This document shows, in pieces, positions 1-9,322 of a stretch of DNA of 64,000 nt. The notes beneath the pieces are model-generated. The model saw nothing but the letters and a program-made list of their open reading frames with translations. It was not told the origin of the DNA and did not search any database. The first letter of the stretch is position 1. Every line of letters starts with the position of its first letter. The DNA comes from Planotetraspora mira (lineage in GTDB: Bacteria; Actinomycetota; Actinomycetes; Streptosporangiales; Streptosporangiaceae), in contig NZ_BOOO01000033.1 of assembly GCF_016863275.1 (NCBI RefSeq), forward strand, positions 62,001 to 126,000, written 5' to 3'. Both the position numbers and the translations under genes were made by a program.

Positions 1-215
1 AGTGGGTCCGCTGTACTGCCGTTCGGCAGCCCCTCGGTCGGCCGTGAGGCACCTGAGCAGCGAGGCCTCCGGGTGGCGGGACAGGGAGGGCTTTCGGCCC
101 CAGTTCCTGGACCACCGGTCTCCCCGACTACAGTGATTGCTCAACTGCCGGGTGCTGCCCGGAGATCCGCTCTAATCAGAGGTTACGCGTTGACCCCGCA
201 TGTGTTGGAAGCGCC
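1..215. other. Upstream region of ctaB
   Basis: No convincing coding frame is seen. The stretch precedes ctaB and should hold its promoter. A short hairpin can form from CCGGG and CCCGG around 150-165, but no clear -35/-10 pair stands out. Confidence 0.3.
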
Positions 216-1178
216 TTGACGCTGCTGACGAACAAGCAAACGATGGCCCCGCCGGGAACCGCCGAGACGGCCGCCGCCGCCACGACCCCCCGTACCCTCG
301 GGGCGGTCATCAAGGCGTACGTGGCGCTGACCAAGCCCCGGATCATCGAGCTGCTCCTGATCACGACCCTGCCGGTGATGTTCCTCGCGGCGCGGGGTCT
401 TCCTCCGCTGTGGACGGCCACGGCGACGATGATCTTCGGCACCCTCTCGGCGGGCAGCGCTAACGTCCTGAACTGCTACATCGACAGGGACATCGACAAG
501 ACCATGCGGCGCACGCGCCGCAGGCCGCTCGCCAAGGCCGACGTCACCCCGCAGGGCGCGCTGGTCTTCGGCATCGTCCTCGGCGTCCTGTCCACCCTCG
601 GCCTCGGCCTCACGGTGAACTGGGTGGCCGCGGGGCTCTCGCTGGCGGCGATCCTGTTCTACGTCTTCGTCTATTCGATGATCCTCAAGCGGCGGACGTC
701 ACAGAACATCGTGTGGGGCGGCATCGCGGGCTGCATGCCGGTGCTGATCGGCTGGGCCGGGATCACCGGCGGCCTGTCCTGGGCGCCCCTCGTGCTGTTC
801 GGCGTCGTCTTCTTCTGGACGCCCCCGCACACGTGGACCCTCGCCATGCGTTACCGCGAGGACTACGCCGCGGCCCATGTGCCGATGTTGCCCGTCGTGG
901 CCACCGAACGCCAGGTCGTGCGGCAGACCATCGCCTACACCTGGGCGACCGTGCTGTGCTCGCTGCTGCTGTGGCCTGTGGCGAAGACCACCCTGATCTA
1001 TCCGGCGGTGGCCCTCGTCCTCGGCGCCGGGTGCCTGTGGGAGGTCTACCGCCTGCTCGGCCGGCTGAACGCCGGCAAGACGGGCGTCGACCTGCGGCCG
1101 ATGCGGTTCTTCCACTGGTCGAACGTCTACCTGGCACTGCTCTTCCTCGCGGTCGCGGTCGACGCGCTCTTCGTCTGA
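216..1178 (+). CDS. ctaB: Protoheme IX farnesyltransferase (heme O synthase)
   Basis: A UbiA-family integral membrane prenyltransferase that adds a farnesyl group to heme B to give heme O, the first step of heme A synthesis for cytochrome aa3 oxidase. The 320-aa product has the Asp-rich prenyl-diphosphate motif [12 protein letters not shown] followed by a basic stretch (RRTRRRPL), a second acidic loop (YREDY) and about eight hydrophobic segments, the usual size for CtaB. The frame opens at a TTG with GGAA a few bases upstream; an ATG nine codons later (243) is a credible alternative. The next pathway enzyme, ctaA, lies about 4 kb away on the other strand, a familiar actinobacterial arrangement. 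Confidence 0.93.
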   Translation: MTLLTNKQTMAPPGTAETAAAATTPRTLGAVIKAYVALTKPRIIELLLITTLPVMFLAARGLPPLWTATATMIFGTLSAGSANVLNCYIDRDIDKTMRRTRRRPLAKADVTPQGALVFGIVLGVLSTLGLGLTVNWVAAGLSLAAILFYVFVYSMILKRRTSQNIVWGGIAGCMPVLIGWAGITGGLSWAPLVLFGVVFFWTPPHTWTLAMRYREDYAAAHVPMLPVVATERQVVRQTIAYTWATVLCSLLLWPVAKTTLIYPAVALVLGAGCLWEVYRLLGRLNAGKTGVDLRPMRFFHWSNVYLALLFLAVAVDALFV

Positions 1179-1202
1179 CCGTCCGCCCCCGCTCCGTACG
1201 GC

Positions 1203-2774
1203 TCAGCCGTACAGGTCGGTGACGTTGTCCCTCGGGGCCGGTTCGAGCTCTCCGGCGGGGCCGCGCGCGAAGGAACGCAGCAGGTTCTCCGTCACCGTCG
1301 TGACGAAACACCGGGTCCGCCCGTCGATTCCGTGGGCCACCGGGCTGTCGCGCGTGCCGGCCATCAGCGCCTCGGCCCACCGCATCGTGCCCGAGGCGAA
1401 CACCCCGGCCCCGCTCGGCGCCGTGTAATAGGCCGAGTCGGCGTGGCTCGGCCTCCTGCCGCACATCAGGGGCGAGTGGGCGAGGATCTCCAGCGGCCGC
1501 GGGGTCGGCACGCTCGGGTTCACCCGGTCGTACTCCACCCCCACCAGGTGGGGGAAGGAGTCGCCGTACGCGACTCCCGTGCCCGCGAAGACCCAGTGAT
1601 GCGGCGCGGTGACCACATAGGGCGCGTCGGCCGGGAAGCCGTCGTAGTAGACGCCGACGAGCGACGACTCGGGATCGGGCATCGGCTCGGCCCGGAAGTC
1701 CGCCGTCACCAGGTCCGGGCGGGTGCCGTACACGGGATCGAGGCCCGCGTCGGTCTTGTAGCAGACCACCCGGCGATCGTTCCCCTCCAGCCGGACGCGG
1801 CGGTAGCAGGTGTTGGCCCCGAGGAACGCGAGGTTCGTGCCGGCGTCCCTGGCGGCGGTGACGCGACGGCGCGCCTCGGGCGTCCAGTACTCGTCGTGGC
1901 CGAGGAAGAAGACCGCCCTGGCGCCGTCGAGGGCCCCGTCACGGCCGAGGTCGAGTCCGGTGGTGTAGGCGAGGTCGACGCCGAGCCGCTCGGCCAGCGC
2001 CACGACCGCCCGCTCGTGGATGAGGAACTTCTCCATGCCCGTGACGTCGTACGGCCGGTCGAAGCTGACGGCCAGCGAACGGGTGTCGTACCGGCCGCCC
2101 GCACCGAGATAGAGGCTGTAGCCGCCCCAGGCGTTGTAGGCCTGCCAGGTGGCGGCGGCATGGACCAGCACGGTCTTCCCCGCGGCGCTCGCTGATCGGA
2201 CGACCAGCGGGACGTATCGCTGGGACCCTCCGGCGGCGTCGAGGCGGAGCAGGTAGGCGCCCTCGGGCCAGCCGTCCGTGGGCACGGTGGCCGACCGCGG
2301 CCATCCGGTGGTGACGGTCCGGGTGGCCGGGTCCAGCCCGGCGGGAGCGTGGGCCCGCCCGCGAATCCATCCGGAACTCCAGATCTTCCGTGCGAGGGCT
2401 CCGCCGTACCAGCCCATGCGGTAGGCCGTGACGCGGAAGCCGTCGGTGACGGTCGACACATGCAGGCCGACCGGCTCTCCGGGGAGCACGCTGACCTTGT
2501 CGCAGTAGCCGTCGACGGCGCCCGCGAGGCCGTAGGAGGTCAGGCGCCAGCCGGGGTCGCCGGGGAGGAGCCGCTCGGGCAGGGGCGGCGGCGCGAGAGG
2601 CAGAGCGGGCGGTGAGGGGGGCGGGGGCGGGACCGCCGGGGACGGCTTGAGGGCGGCGGGCTCCCGTGATCCCGCACACCCGCCGATGGATCCCGCGACG
2701 GCCGCGGCGCCGGCCACGCGAAGGAAACGGCGCCGGCCGAGGCCGTCCTGAGATGCCTCGTCCATCATCCTCAC
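1203..2774 (-). CDS. Tat-exported lipoprotein, N,N-dimethylformamidase beta-subunit-like
   Basis: 523 aa. The N-terminus has a twin-arginine signal (GRRRFLRVAG) followed by a hydrophobic stretch and a lipobox-like GGCAG, so the mature protein should be a surface lipoprotein. A Pro-rich linker (about residues 42-68) leads into a globular domain with the block FLGHDEYWTPEARRRV and FLGANTCYRRVRLEG, which I associate with the C-terminal domain of N,N-dimethylformamidase large subunits (DUF6605-type proteins). Substrate is unknown; most such secreted homologues are uncharacterised. The longest start is GTG at 2774, with ATGs at 2768 and 2765 close to an AGGTGAGG. It is convergent with ctaB, 24 nt apart. 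Confidence 0.75.
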   Translation of the reverse strand: MRMMDEASQDGLGRRRFLRVAGAAAVAGSIGGCAGSREPAALKPSPAVPPPPPSPPALPLAPPPLPERLLPGDPGWRLTSYGLAGAVDGYCDKVSVLPGEPVGLHVSTVTDGFRVTAYRMGWYGGALARKIWSSGWIRGRAHAPAGLDPATRTVTTGWPRSATVPTDGWPEGAYLLRLDAAGGSQRYVPLVVRSASAAGKTVLVHAAATWQAYNAWGGYSLYLGAGGRYDTRSLAVSFDRPYDVTGMEKFLIHERAVVALAERLGVDLAYTTGLDLGRDGALDGARAVFFLGHDEYWTPEARRRVTAARDAGTNLAFLGANTCYRRVRLEGNDRRVVCYKTDAGLDPVYGTRPDLVTADFRAEPMPDPESSLVGVYYDGFPADAPYVVTAPHHWVFAGTGVAYGDSFPHLVGVEYDRVNPSVPTPRPLEILAHSPLMCGRRPSHADSAYYTAPSGAGVFASGTMRWAEALMAGTRDSPVAHGIDGRTRCFVTTVTENLLRSFARGPAGELEPAPRDNVTDLYG

Positions 2775-2966
2775 CTGCTCGAAGCCGACATCGCGCTGGC
2801 GAAAATATCGCGGGTCCCCGCGATGGAGGCCGAGCCTGAGGTCTGCTGTCCGCCTGTTTCGTGGAAAGGCCTGGCTTTCCGGTCCGAAGGACTGCGGGCC
2901 CGGCCGGCGCGGCGATCTGCCGGGGCCGGAGGGGACAGGACGTGCGTGTTCGGTTACAGTCGCGGA

Positions 2967-4376
2967 ATGGCGAGCCTTGATCCCCGCGCGGTGCTGAAGG
3001 ATCGCCCGTCGGCAGGCCTGATCATCGGCCTGGTCATCGCGGGGATCTGTGCCCTGGTGTCGTTCTCCTTCGACATCCTGAACGGCGATCCGGTCCAGTT
3101 CACCCTCGCGCTCGGGCTGGCTGTGGCGCCCGTTCCGCTGCTGCTCGCGGGCGTGCTCGCCCTCGACCGGATGGAGCCGGAGCCGCGCACCACTTTGATC
3201 TTCGCGTTCGCGTGGGGGGCGGGGATCGCCGTCCTGCTCGCCGGCATCCTCAACTCGCTCAACCTGCTCGCTTTAGAGCGGACGCTCGGGGACCCGAACA
3301 GCGCGCGGAACCTCGTCGCCACGTTCGGCGCGCCACCGGTCGAGGAGACGCTGAAAGGCCTGGTGCTGCTGGGGCTGCTGCGGTTCAGGCGGCAGGAGCT
3401 GGACGGCCCGACCGACGGCATCATCTACGCGAGCATGGTCGGCCTCGGCTTCGCGATGTCGGAGAACGTCAGCTACTACCTCGCCGCGCTGGACCAGAAC
3501 GGTCCCGAGGGGCTCGCCGCCACCGTGGTGCTGCGCGGGGTGCTCTCCCCGTTCGCGCATCCCCTGTTCACCTCGTTGATCGGCATCTCGGTGGCGTACG
3601 CGGCCAACCGCAGGGGAGCGCCCGCGACCATTATGATCATCGCGGGCTGGATCGGGGCCATGGCCCTGCACGGCATCTGGAACGGCTTCGCCTCCTTCGG
3701 CGGGTTCGGCGGGCTCGCGATCGCCTACCTGATCCTCATGGTCATCCTGGTGATCGAGATCACGGTGATCGTCAGGGACAGGAAGCGCATCGTCGGCCTG
3801 ATCCACCATTACCTGCCGCCGTACGAGCGCAACGGCCTGGTCAACCAGGCGGACATCTACATGTTGTCGTCGCTGCGGCGGCGCAGGCACGCCCGCACCT
3901 GGGCCAAGGCACTCGGCGGCAAGGCCGGCGCCCGGGCCATGAGCGACTACCAGCTCGCCGCCACCGAGTTAGGTCTGCTCCACGAGCGCGCCGCCCGCGG
4001 CGGCGTCGGCGAGGAGTCCTTCCGGGGCACCCAGCGCTCGCTCGCCGACCTGATGGCCTACGCCCGCCTGTCCTTCCCGATGCCCGAGCGGCACCAGGCC
4101 CGCGCGGCGAAGGGAATGCCGCCGCCCGGGTACGCACCCGGGGCCCCCAATGCGGGCCACCCGCGCATCCCCGGCTACGGACCAGGCGGCTTCCCTCCCG
4201 GCAGTCCCGGGCAGGGATACGGCCCTCCCGGTTACGGTCCGGGCGGCCACCCCTCGGGTCCGCACGGATACGACCCCGGCGGCTACCCAACGGGCTCCGG
4301 ATACGACCCCGGCGGCTATCCACCGGGCTCCGGATACGACTCCGGTGGTTATCCGCCGGGCTCCTCCGCCGGATAG
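2967..4376 (+). CDS. PrsW-family intramembrane metalloprotease with Pro/Gly/Tyr-rich tail
   Basis: 469 aa from the ATG at 2967. About nine hydrophobic segments carry the PrsW/CPBP-like catalytic signature: E126-E127 with K130 (VEETLKG), E166 in FAMSENVSYY, H198 in AHPLF and H235 in LHGIWN. PrsW of Bacillus performs site-1 cleavage of an anti-sigma factor; the substrate here is unknown. The C-terminal ~95 residues are low complexity, ending in three near-identical GYDPGGYPPGSG-type units, probably a cytoplasmic tail. A TACAGT -10-like hexamer at 2955-2960 sits 7 nt before the ATG, compatible with a leaderless mRNA. A longer frame back to 2823 lacks support. Confidence 0.88.
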   Translation: MASLDPRAVLKDRPSAGLIIGLVIAGICALVSFSFDILNGDPVQFTLALGLAVAPVPLLLAGVLALDRMEPEPRTTLIFAFAWGAGIAVLLAGILNSLNLLALERTLGDPNSARNLVATFGAPPVEETLKGLVLLGLLRFRRQELDGPTDGIIYASMVGLGFAMSENVSYYLAALDQNGPEGLAATVVLRGVLSPFAHPLFTSLIGISVAYAANRRGAPATIMIIAGWIGAMALHGIWNGFASFGGFGGLAIAYLILMVILVIEITVIVRDRKRIVGLIHHYLPPYERNGLVNQADIYMLSSLRRRRHARTWAKALGGKAGARAMSDYQLAATELGLLHERAARGGVGEESFRGTQRSLADLMAYARLSFPMPERHQARAAKGMPPPGYAPGAPNAGHPRIPGYGPGGFPPGSPGQGYGPPGYGPGGHPSGPHGYDPGGYPTGSGYDPGGYPPGSGYDSGGYPPGSSAG

Positions 4377-4400
4377 CCTCCGCGGCTCCCTTGGCCCGGG

Positions 4401-4421
4401 CCGCCCGCGATGGGCGGGCGG
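4401..4421. terminator. Hairpin between convergent genes
   Basis: CCGCCCGC at 4401-4408 pairs with GCGGGCGG at 4414-4421 across a 5-nt loop, in the 93-bp gap between two convergent genes. There is no T-tract, which is common for actinobacterial terminators. Confidence 0.5.
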
Positions 4422-4469
4422 AGGGGGATTCGCCTCATACCGCGGTGCGGATGCGGCCGCCCGTCACGG

Positions 4470-5168
4470 TCAGCCCGTGAGCGCGTCGTCCAGGGTGGTC
4501 TCGCGGGGACCGAGGAACCGGGGGGAGGAGTTCAGGACCAGGCTGTTCAGCAGCGCCTTGGCCGCCGCGGGGATCTCCCTGGCGGCGTACACGGCCGTCT
4601 CCAAGGGCCAGTCGTGGCTCGAGTCGTCGCCGACGCCGAACGTCTCCATCCCCGCCGTACGGCACAGCGCCACGGCCCGGGGGAGATGGAACTCCTGTGT
4701 CACCACGATGAGGCGGGTCGCACCGAAGACCTTGTTGGCCCGGACGCAGGAGTCCCAGGTGTCGAAACCGGCATAGTCGAGAGCGATCTTCGTGACCGGG
4801 ATTCCACGGCCGACGAGGTAATCGCGCATCACGGTCGGCTCGTCGTACCCGGCCCGGCTGTTGTCGCCTGACACGAGGATCGCCCTGATCTTGCCGGCCT
4901 GGTACAGCCGGGCCGCCAGGTCCAGCCGGGTCCGGAGCATCGGCGTGGGCCGGTCGCCGCCGATGCCCGCGCCGAGCACGAGCGCCGCGGGCATCACGGG
5001 CACCGAGTCGATCCAGTCGGTGTCAGGCCGTGCGACCACCCGATGGGGCGCGCTCTCCAGCCAGGCCCAGGTGATCGGCACCAGGGGGAGCAGGCTCAGC
5101 ACGACGAGGATCTGGAAGGCCGTTCGCTGTGTCGCGCGTGACCACGGGGGGCGCGGCAGGCGGATCAT
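4470..5168 (-). CDS. YdcF/SanA/ElyC-like DUF218 membrane-anchored protein
   Basis: 232 aa with one N-terminal transmembrane segment (about residues 17-37), followed by a DUF218 domain: ALVLGAGIGGDRP near the start, ILVSGDNSRAGYDEPTVM in the middle, and VVTQEFHLPRAVALC. This family includes E. coli SanA and ElyC, linked to envelope barrier function; the biochemical activity is unsettled. It lies 10 nt downstream of ctaA on the same strand and is probably co-transcribed with it. Confidence 0.85.
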   Translation of the reverse strand: MIRLPRPPWSRATQRTAFQILVVLSLLPLVPITWAWLESAPHRVVARPDTDWIDSVPVMPAALVLGAGIGGDRPTPMLRTRLDLAARLYQAGKIRAILVSGDNSRAGYDEPTVMRDYLVGRGIPVTKIALDYAGFDTWDSCVRANKVFGATRLIVVTQEFHLPRAVALCRTAGMETFGVGDDSSHDWPLETAVYAAREIPAAAKALLNSLVLNSSPRFLGPRETTLDDALTG

Positions 5169-5178
5169 GCGCGGCGGA

Positions 5179-6192
5179 TCAGGCGTTCGCGGTGTGGGGG
5201 AGGGCTCGGTCGGGTGCGGGCGTGCCCAGCGTGCCGCGTGATCGCATCAGGAACACCACGCGCAGGGTCGCGATCCACACCAGGGTCGCGCCGAGAACGT
5301 GCAGGCCCACGATGAAGGCGGGGACGGCGAGGAAGTACTGCACGTAGCCGATCACGCCCTGGGCCAGTTCCACGCCGAGCAGCACCAGCGCCCCGCGTCT
5401 CGCCCGGCCGGGCGAGTCGGTCACGTGGAGCGCGAACAGCAGCGCGAACGTCAGCCCGACCACGATCCAGACGACGTCGGTGTGCAGTCGCACCACGCTC
5501 TCGATGTCGAAGCCGAACCGCGAGGCCGCCTGGTCGCCGGAGTGCGGGCCGGTGCCCGTGACCACGACGCCCACGATGATCAGGACGAAGACCGCGGCGG
5601 TCAGGAAGAAGCCCAGCGTCCTGATGTCCCGGTGGACCAGCCGATGGGGCGGCGCGTCGCCCTCCCCGGACCGGGCGTACAGGGTGAAGGCCGCGGCGAT
5701 CATGCCGACCGACAGGAGGAAGTGCACGCTGACCGTCACCGGGTTGAGCAGGGTGCGGACCACCAGGCCGCCCCACAGCGCCTGCGCGACGACCCCGATC
5801 GGCTGGAGCGCGGCCAGCCGTACCAGGACGCGGCGGCCCTCCCCGTTGCCGGGCCGCGCGAGCCGTACGGCGGCGATCAGGCAGGCGATCGCGACGGCCA
5901 GGACCAGGAAGGTGAGCAGGCGGTTGCCGAACTCGATGGCCATGTTGACCGGGGAGTGCGAGTCGTGCGGAGCCGGGACGAAGCTGTCCGGGGTGCACCG
6001 CGGCCAGGTGGGGCAGCCGAGGCCGGATCCGGTCAGCCGCACGGCGGCCCCTGTGACGGTGATGCCCGCGTTGACCACGACCGCCGCCAGGGCCCAGAGC
6101 CGCATCGTGGCGGCGGTGGAGAACCAGAACGAGCGATAGAAGGCGATCGCATGGGGGCGAAGCCGGTCAACTAGGCGGGTCACGGCAATCAT
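5179..6192 (-). CDS. ctaA: Heme A synthase (COX15/CtaA family)
   Basis: 337 aa, eight predicted transmembrane segments. CtaA oxidises the C8 methyl of heme O to give heme A in the membrane. The first periplasmic loop contains GSGLGCPTWPRCTPDSFVP with its cysteines, and histidines follow in helices, including an FGNRLLTF segment after HSPVNMAIE, all typical of the family. It pairs functionally with ctaB at the left edge of the window. The ATG at 6192 has no strong ribosome-binding site. Confidence 0.92.
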   Translation of the reverse strand: MIAVTRLVDRLRPHAIAFYRSFWFSTAATMRLWALAAVVVNAGITVTGAAVRLTGSGLGCPTWPRCTPDSFVPAPHDSHSPVNMAIEFGNRLLTFLVLAVAIACLIAAVRLARPGNGEGRRVLVRLAALQPIGVVAQALWGGLVVRTLLNPVTVSVHFLLSVGMIAAAFTLYARSGEGDAPPHRLVHRDIRTLGFFLTAAVFVLIIVGVVVTGTGPHSGDQAASRFGFDIESVVRLHTDVVWIVVGLTFALLFALHVTDSPGRARRGALVLLGVELAQGVIGYVQYFLAVPAFIVGLHVLGATLVWIATLRVVFLMRSRGTLGTPAPDRALPHTANA

Positions 6193-6280
6193 CGTAGGCC
6201 GCGGCAGGGGTGGTGTCCCCTTCGACCCTGATCCTCCTATAGCAAGGTGATCTGAATCGCTTTCGTGTTACGTCAGCGGG

Positions 6281-7186
6281 TCAGGACCGGATCCGGGTGG
6301 CGCCGATGGACGCCACGACGACGCAGCCGATGGCGGCCCACTCGTGCAACTGAAGCACCTCGCCGAGGACGAAGAGCCCGACCAGTGCGGCGACGGCGGG
6401 CTCCAGGCTCATCAGGATCCCGAAGACCTGCTTGGGCATCCGCCGGAGCGCCTCGAGTTCCAGCGAATAGGGGATGACCGACGACAGCAGCCCGACGCCC
6501 GCGCCCACGAGAAGGATCTCGGGGTCGAGCAGGCCGCTGCCGCCCGAGACGATGCCGATGGGCGTGACGAGGACCGTGGACACGATCATGGCGAAGGAGA
6601 GCCCGCTGGCGCCGGGGAACCGGGCGCCGGTGGCGGCGGACAGCACGATGTAGGCGGCCCAGAACACGCCTGCGAGCGCGCCGAAGCCGATGCCGGCCCA
6701 GTTCGCCCCGCCTCCCTGGCTCCAGGGGGCGAGCAGGATCACGCCCGCGCCGGCCAGGACGACCCAGATCAGGTCGAGCCGGCGGCGGGAGGAGACCACG
6801 GCGAGGGTGAGGGGCCCGATGAACTCGATGGCCACCGCGATCCCGATGGGCAGGCGGGCCAGCGCCTCGTAGAACGAGAGGTTCATCAGGCCGAGACTGA
6901 GCCCGAAGGCGATCGCGACGGTGAGGTCGCGTCGTGTCATCCCGCGCACCTTGGGCCGGACCATGGCGACGAGGATGATCGCACCGGTGGCGATCCGGAG
7001 GAACACCACCGCGGAGGGGGGAAGCTGGGCGAACAGGTTCTTGGCCAGCCCGGCGCCGACCTGGACGGACAGGATCGCCAGGAGGACGAGCCCGGGTGGC
7101 GGGATCGCGTCGGACGTCGCCCGCAGCGCCTTTCCCGCCCTCATCCTGTACGGCTCAGCGGCCCCGGACAGGGATTCAGCGGTCAT
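6281..7186 (-). CDS. EamA/RhtA-like drug/metabolite exporter
   Basis: 301 aa from the ATG at 7186, which has GGGAG about nine bases upstream; a longer frame to 7255 lacks such a site and would run into array A. Ten hydrophobic segments form two EamA repeats, with SAVVFLRIATGAIIL in the first and RRMPKQVFGILMSLEPAVAAL in the second. The latter block resembles RhtA threonine/homoserine exporters, so an amino-acid or related metabolite is a reasonable guess. It is upstream of ctaA on the same strand with an 88-nt gap. Confidence 0.85.
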   Translation of the reverse strand: MTAESLSGAAEPYRMRAGKALRATSDAIPPPGLVLLAILSVQVGAGLAKNLFAQLPPSAVVFLRIATGAIILVAMVRPKVRGMTRRDLTVAIAFGLSLGLMNLSFYEALARLPIGIAVAIEFIGPLTLAVVSSRRRLDLIWVVLAGAGVILLAPWSQGGGANWAGIGFGALAGVFWAAYIVLSAATGARFPGASGLSFAMIVSTVLVTPIGIVSGGSGLLDPEILLVGAGVGLLSSVIPYSLELEALRRMPKQVFGILMSLEPAVAALVGLFVLGEVLQLHEWAAIGCVVVASIGATRIRS

Positions 7187-7280
7187 GCGGGCAACTCCCG
7201 GAGCCAGGAACGATCTAACGCCCAAAACTGGACAACCAGCACTATGCCAGACCACCGATCCGACACCCCGCCCACCCAGC

Positions 7281-7500
7281 CATGATCATCCACCACTCCA
7301 GGCGTGATCACCCACCACCCCAGGCGTGATCATGCACAGGTTCGGAAAGACCCGCCCTGACCTGCGCACCCACCCAGCGTGATCATGCACACTTTCGGCC
7401 GCATCATCCCTGACCTGCGTGTACGGCATGCGTGATCATGCACACCTTCGGGGAAACACACTCCGACCTGGGCGGAAACCCGGCGTGATCATGCGCGGGA
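7281..7500 (+). repeat. 53-bp repeat array A (forward cores only)
   Basis: Four copies of the core CGTGATCATGCACA start at 7325, 7378, 7431 and 7484, spaced exactly 53 bp; the last reads ATGCGCG. Each of the first three is followed by TTCGG and, about 30 nt on, by GACCTG. Two shorter 22-bp units starting at 7281 and 7303 (CATGATCATCCACC, CGTGATCACCCACC) precede them in register with the first full unit. The array fills the gap between the exporter start at 7186 and the 3' end of the ABC permease gene at 7505. Confidence 0.9.
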
Positions 7501-7504
7501 GGGG

Positions 7505-8269
7505 CTATTCCCAGCGGAACGTACGGGCGGCCAGCCCCAGGCCGGCCACGGTCCAGCAGGCCAGGACGATGACAGGTCCCGTGGGGAAGCCCGCGCCGTT
7601 CTCCAGCACCGAGCGCATGCCGTCCGTGAGCGCCGTGATCGGGAGCAGTTCCAGCACCGGCCGCACACCGTCAGGGAACTTGGTCAGCGGGAACACGACG
7701 CCCCCGAGCCCGAGCAGCAGGAGGTACACCAGGTTCGCCCCCGCCAGAGTCGCCTCGGCCCGCAGCGTCCCCGCCATGAGCAGGCCGAGCCCGCTGAAGG
7801 CGGCCGTCCCGAGCAGGACCAGCAGCACCACCCACAGCGGGTCCCCCTGAGGCGACCATCCCAGAGCCAGGGCGACGGCCCCGATCACCACGACCTGCAC
7901 GATCTCGACCGCGATGACCGCGCAGGTCTTGGCCAGCAGCAGTCCCGTCCTGGACAGGGGAGTCGCTCCGAGCCGCTTCAGCACGCCGTACCGCCGCTCG
8001 AAGCCCGTCGCGATGGCCTGCCCGGTGAACGCGGTGGACATCACGGCGAGCGACAGGATCCCGGGGGTGACGAAGCCGATCCGCGACCCGCTGACGTCGA
8101 TCAGCGCGGCCTGGGAGAACCCCACCAGAAGCAGGATGGGGATGATCATCGTGAGCAGCAACTGCTCGCCGTTGCGGAGCATGGCCCGGGCCTCGGCGCC
8201 CGCCTGGGCGAGGACCATCCGGGGCAGCGGAGCCGCCCCGGGCCGGGGGCTGAAGTCGAGCGTCGTCAT
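7505..8269 (-). CDS. ABC-2 type exporter, permease subunit
   Basis: 254 aa with six hydrophobic segments and a DrrB-like ABC-2 membrane domain (ERRYGVLKRLGATPLSRTGLLLAK is the conserved cytoplasmic block between helices 2 and 3). It works with the ATPase encoded just upstream on the same strand, probably as a homodimer exporting a hydrophobic compound; cargo unknown. This DrrAB-like pair next to ctaA and the suf operon is a gene order I recall from several actinomycetes. Confidence 0.88.
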   Translation of the reverse strand: MTTLDFSPRPGAAPLPRMVLAQAGAEARAMLRNGEQLLLTMIIPILLLVGFSQAALIDVSGSRIGFVTPGILSLAVMSTAFTGQAIATGFERRYGVLKRLGATPLSRTGLLLAKTCAVIAVEIVQVVVIGAVALALGWSPQGDPLWVVLLVLLGTAAFSGLGLLMAGTLRAEATLAGANLVYLLLLGLGGVVFPLTKFPDGVRPVLELLPITALTDGMRSVLENGAGFPTGPVIVLACWTVAGLGLAARTFRWE

Positions 8270-8335
8270 CAGGTCGTCCCACCAGTCATCAGGTCACTCC
8301 GCCGGCTCATCAGGCCCCTCTGCCGGCTCATCAGG
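8266..8335. repeat. Short tandem repeat with period 20-21 bp
   Basis: TCATCAGG occurs at 8266, 8286, 8307 and 8328. The last two copies sit in a longer repeat, GCCGGCTCATCAGGCC, at 8301-8316 and 8322-8337. On the minus strand each copy reads CCTGATGA, so the copy at 8266 contains the permease ATG and the others provide extra ATG/TGA pairs in the gap behind the ATPase gene. Confidence 0.7.
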
Positions 8336-8389
8336 CCGCTCCGTCAGTCGAAGGCGTCCGCGCCGGGCGGCGGGAGGGGCCGGGGCCCG

Positions 8390-9322
8390 TCATCGCAGCT
8401 CCCTGCCGGTCAGCTCGAGGAAGACGTCCTCCAGCGTGCGACGTTCGATGCTCAGGTCCTCGGCGGTGACGCCCTCCGTGGCGCACCAGGCCGTGACCGT
8501 CGCCAGCAGCTGCGGGCCGACCTGGCCCTCGATGATGTAGTGGCCCGCGGGCGACTCCTTGGCCGCGCTGCCGGGGGGCAGCGCGCTGAGCAGCTCGTCG
8601 AGGTTGAGGCCGGGACGCGCGCGGAAGCGGAGCTGGCGCTCGGCGCCGGTCAGCGTCTCGGGGCTCCCCTCGGCGACGACCCGCCCGTGGTCGATGACCA
8701 CCACGTGGTCGGAGAGCTTCTCCGCCTCGTCCATGTGATGGGTGGTCAGCACCACGGAGACGCCCGCGTCGCGAAGGCCCGTCACCACGTCCCAGCAGGC
8801 GTGCCGGGCCTGGGGGTCGAGTCCGGCCGTCGGCTCGTCGAGGAAGACCAGCTCCGGCCGCCCGATGACCGCCGCCGCGAGCGAGAGCCGCTGTTGCTGC
8901 CCGCCTGAGAGCCGCCGGTACGGCGTCCGCGCGTGCTCGGTGAGGCCCAGAAGATCGAGGAGTGCCCCGGGATCGAGAGGATGGGCGTAGAAACGGGACA
9001 CCACGCGAAGCCATTCGCCGGCCCGCGCGGCAGGGGGGACGCCTCCAGCCTGGGGCATCACGCCGAGACGCGGCCGGAGAGAGGCGTCGGCCGGATCGAG
9101 TCCCAGGACCCGCACGGTTCCCGCGTCGAGACGGCGGTAGCCCTCGCAGATCTCAATGGTGGAGGTCTTCCCCGCCCCGTTGGGGCCCAGGATCGCCGTC
9201 ACTTCGCCGCGTCCGCAGGCCATGGTCAGACCGTCCACGGCGGTCGTCCGCCCGTACCGCTTGATCAGCCCACTGATCTCGACGGCTGCTCCGGCGCCCG
9301 AGGCGCTGCCACCCGCCCGCAC
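8390..9322 (-). CDS. ABC-2 type exporter, ATP-binding subunit
   Basis: 310 aa. Walker A is GPNGAGKTST, the signature is LSGGQQQR, Walker B is LVFLDEPTAGLD and the H-loop is TTHHMDEAE; a C-terminal DrrA-like extension of about 85 residues follows. The GTG at 9322 has GGGGAGG eight bases upstream. It energises the permease encoded downstream; the 120-bp gap between them holds the short tandem repeat. Its 5' end faces sufR, so the two operons are divergent. Confidence 0.92.
   Translation of the reverse strand: MRAGGSASGAGAAVEISGLIKRYGRTTAVDGLTMACGRGEVTAILGPNGAGKTSTIEICEGYRRLDAGTVRVLGLDPADASLRPRLGVMPQAGGVPPAARAGEWLRVVSRFYAHPLDPGALLDLLGLTEHARTPYRRLSGGQQQRLSLAAAVIGRPELVFLDEPTAGLDPQARHACWDVVTGLRDAGVSVVLTTHHMDEAEKLSDHVVVIDHGRVVAEGSPETLTGAERQLRFRARPGLNLDELLSALPPGSAAKESPAGHYIIEGQVGPQLLATVTAWCATEGVTAEDLSIERRTLEDVFLELTGRELR

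Noticed and set aside
2823-2966. N-terminal extension of the PrsW-like protein
   Set aside because: Residues are unlike the family; the ATG at 2967 has a well-placed -10-like element and begins the conserved part.
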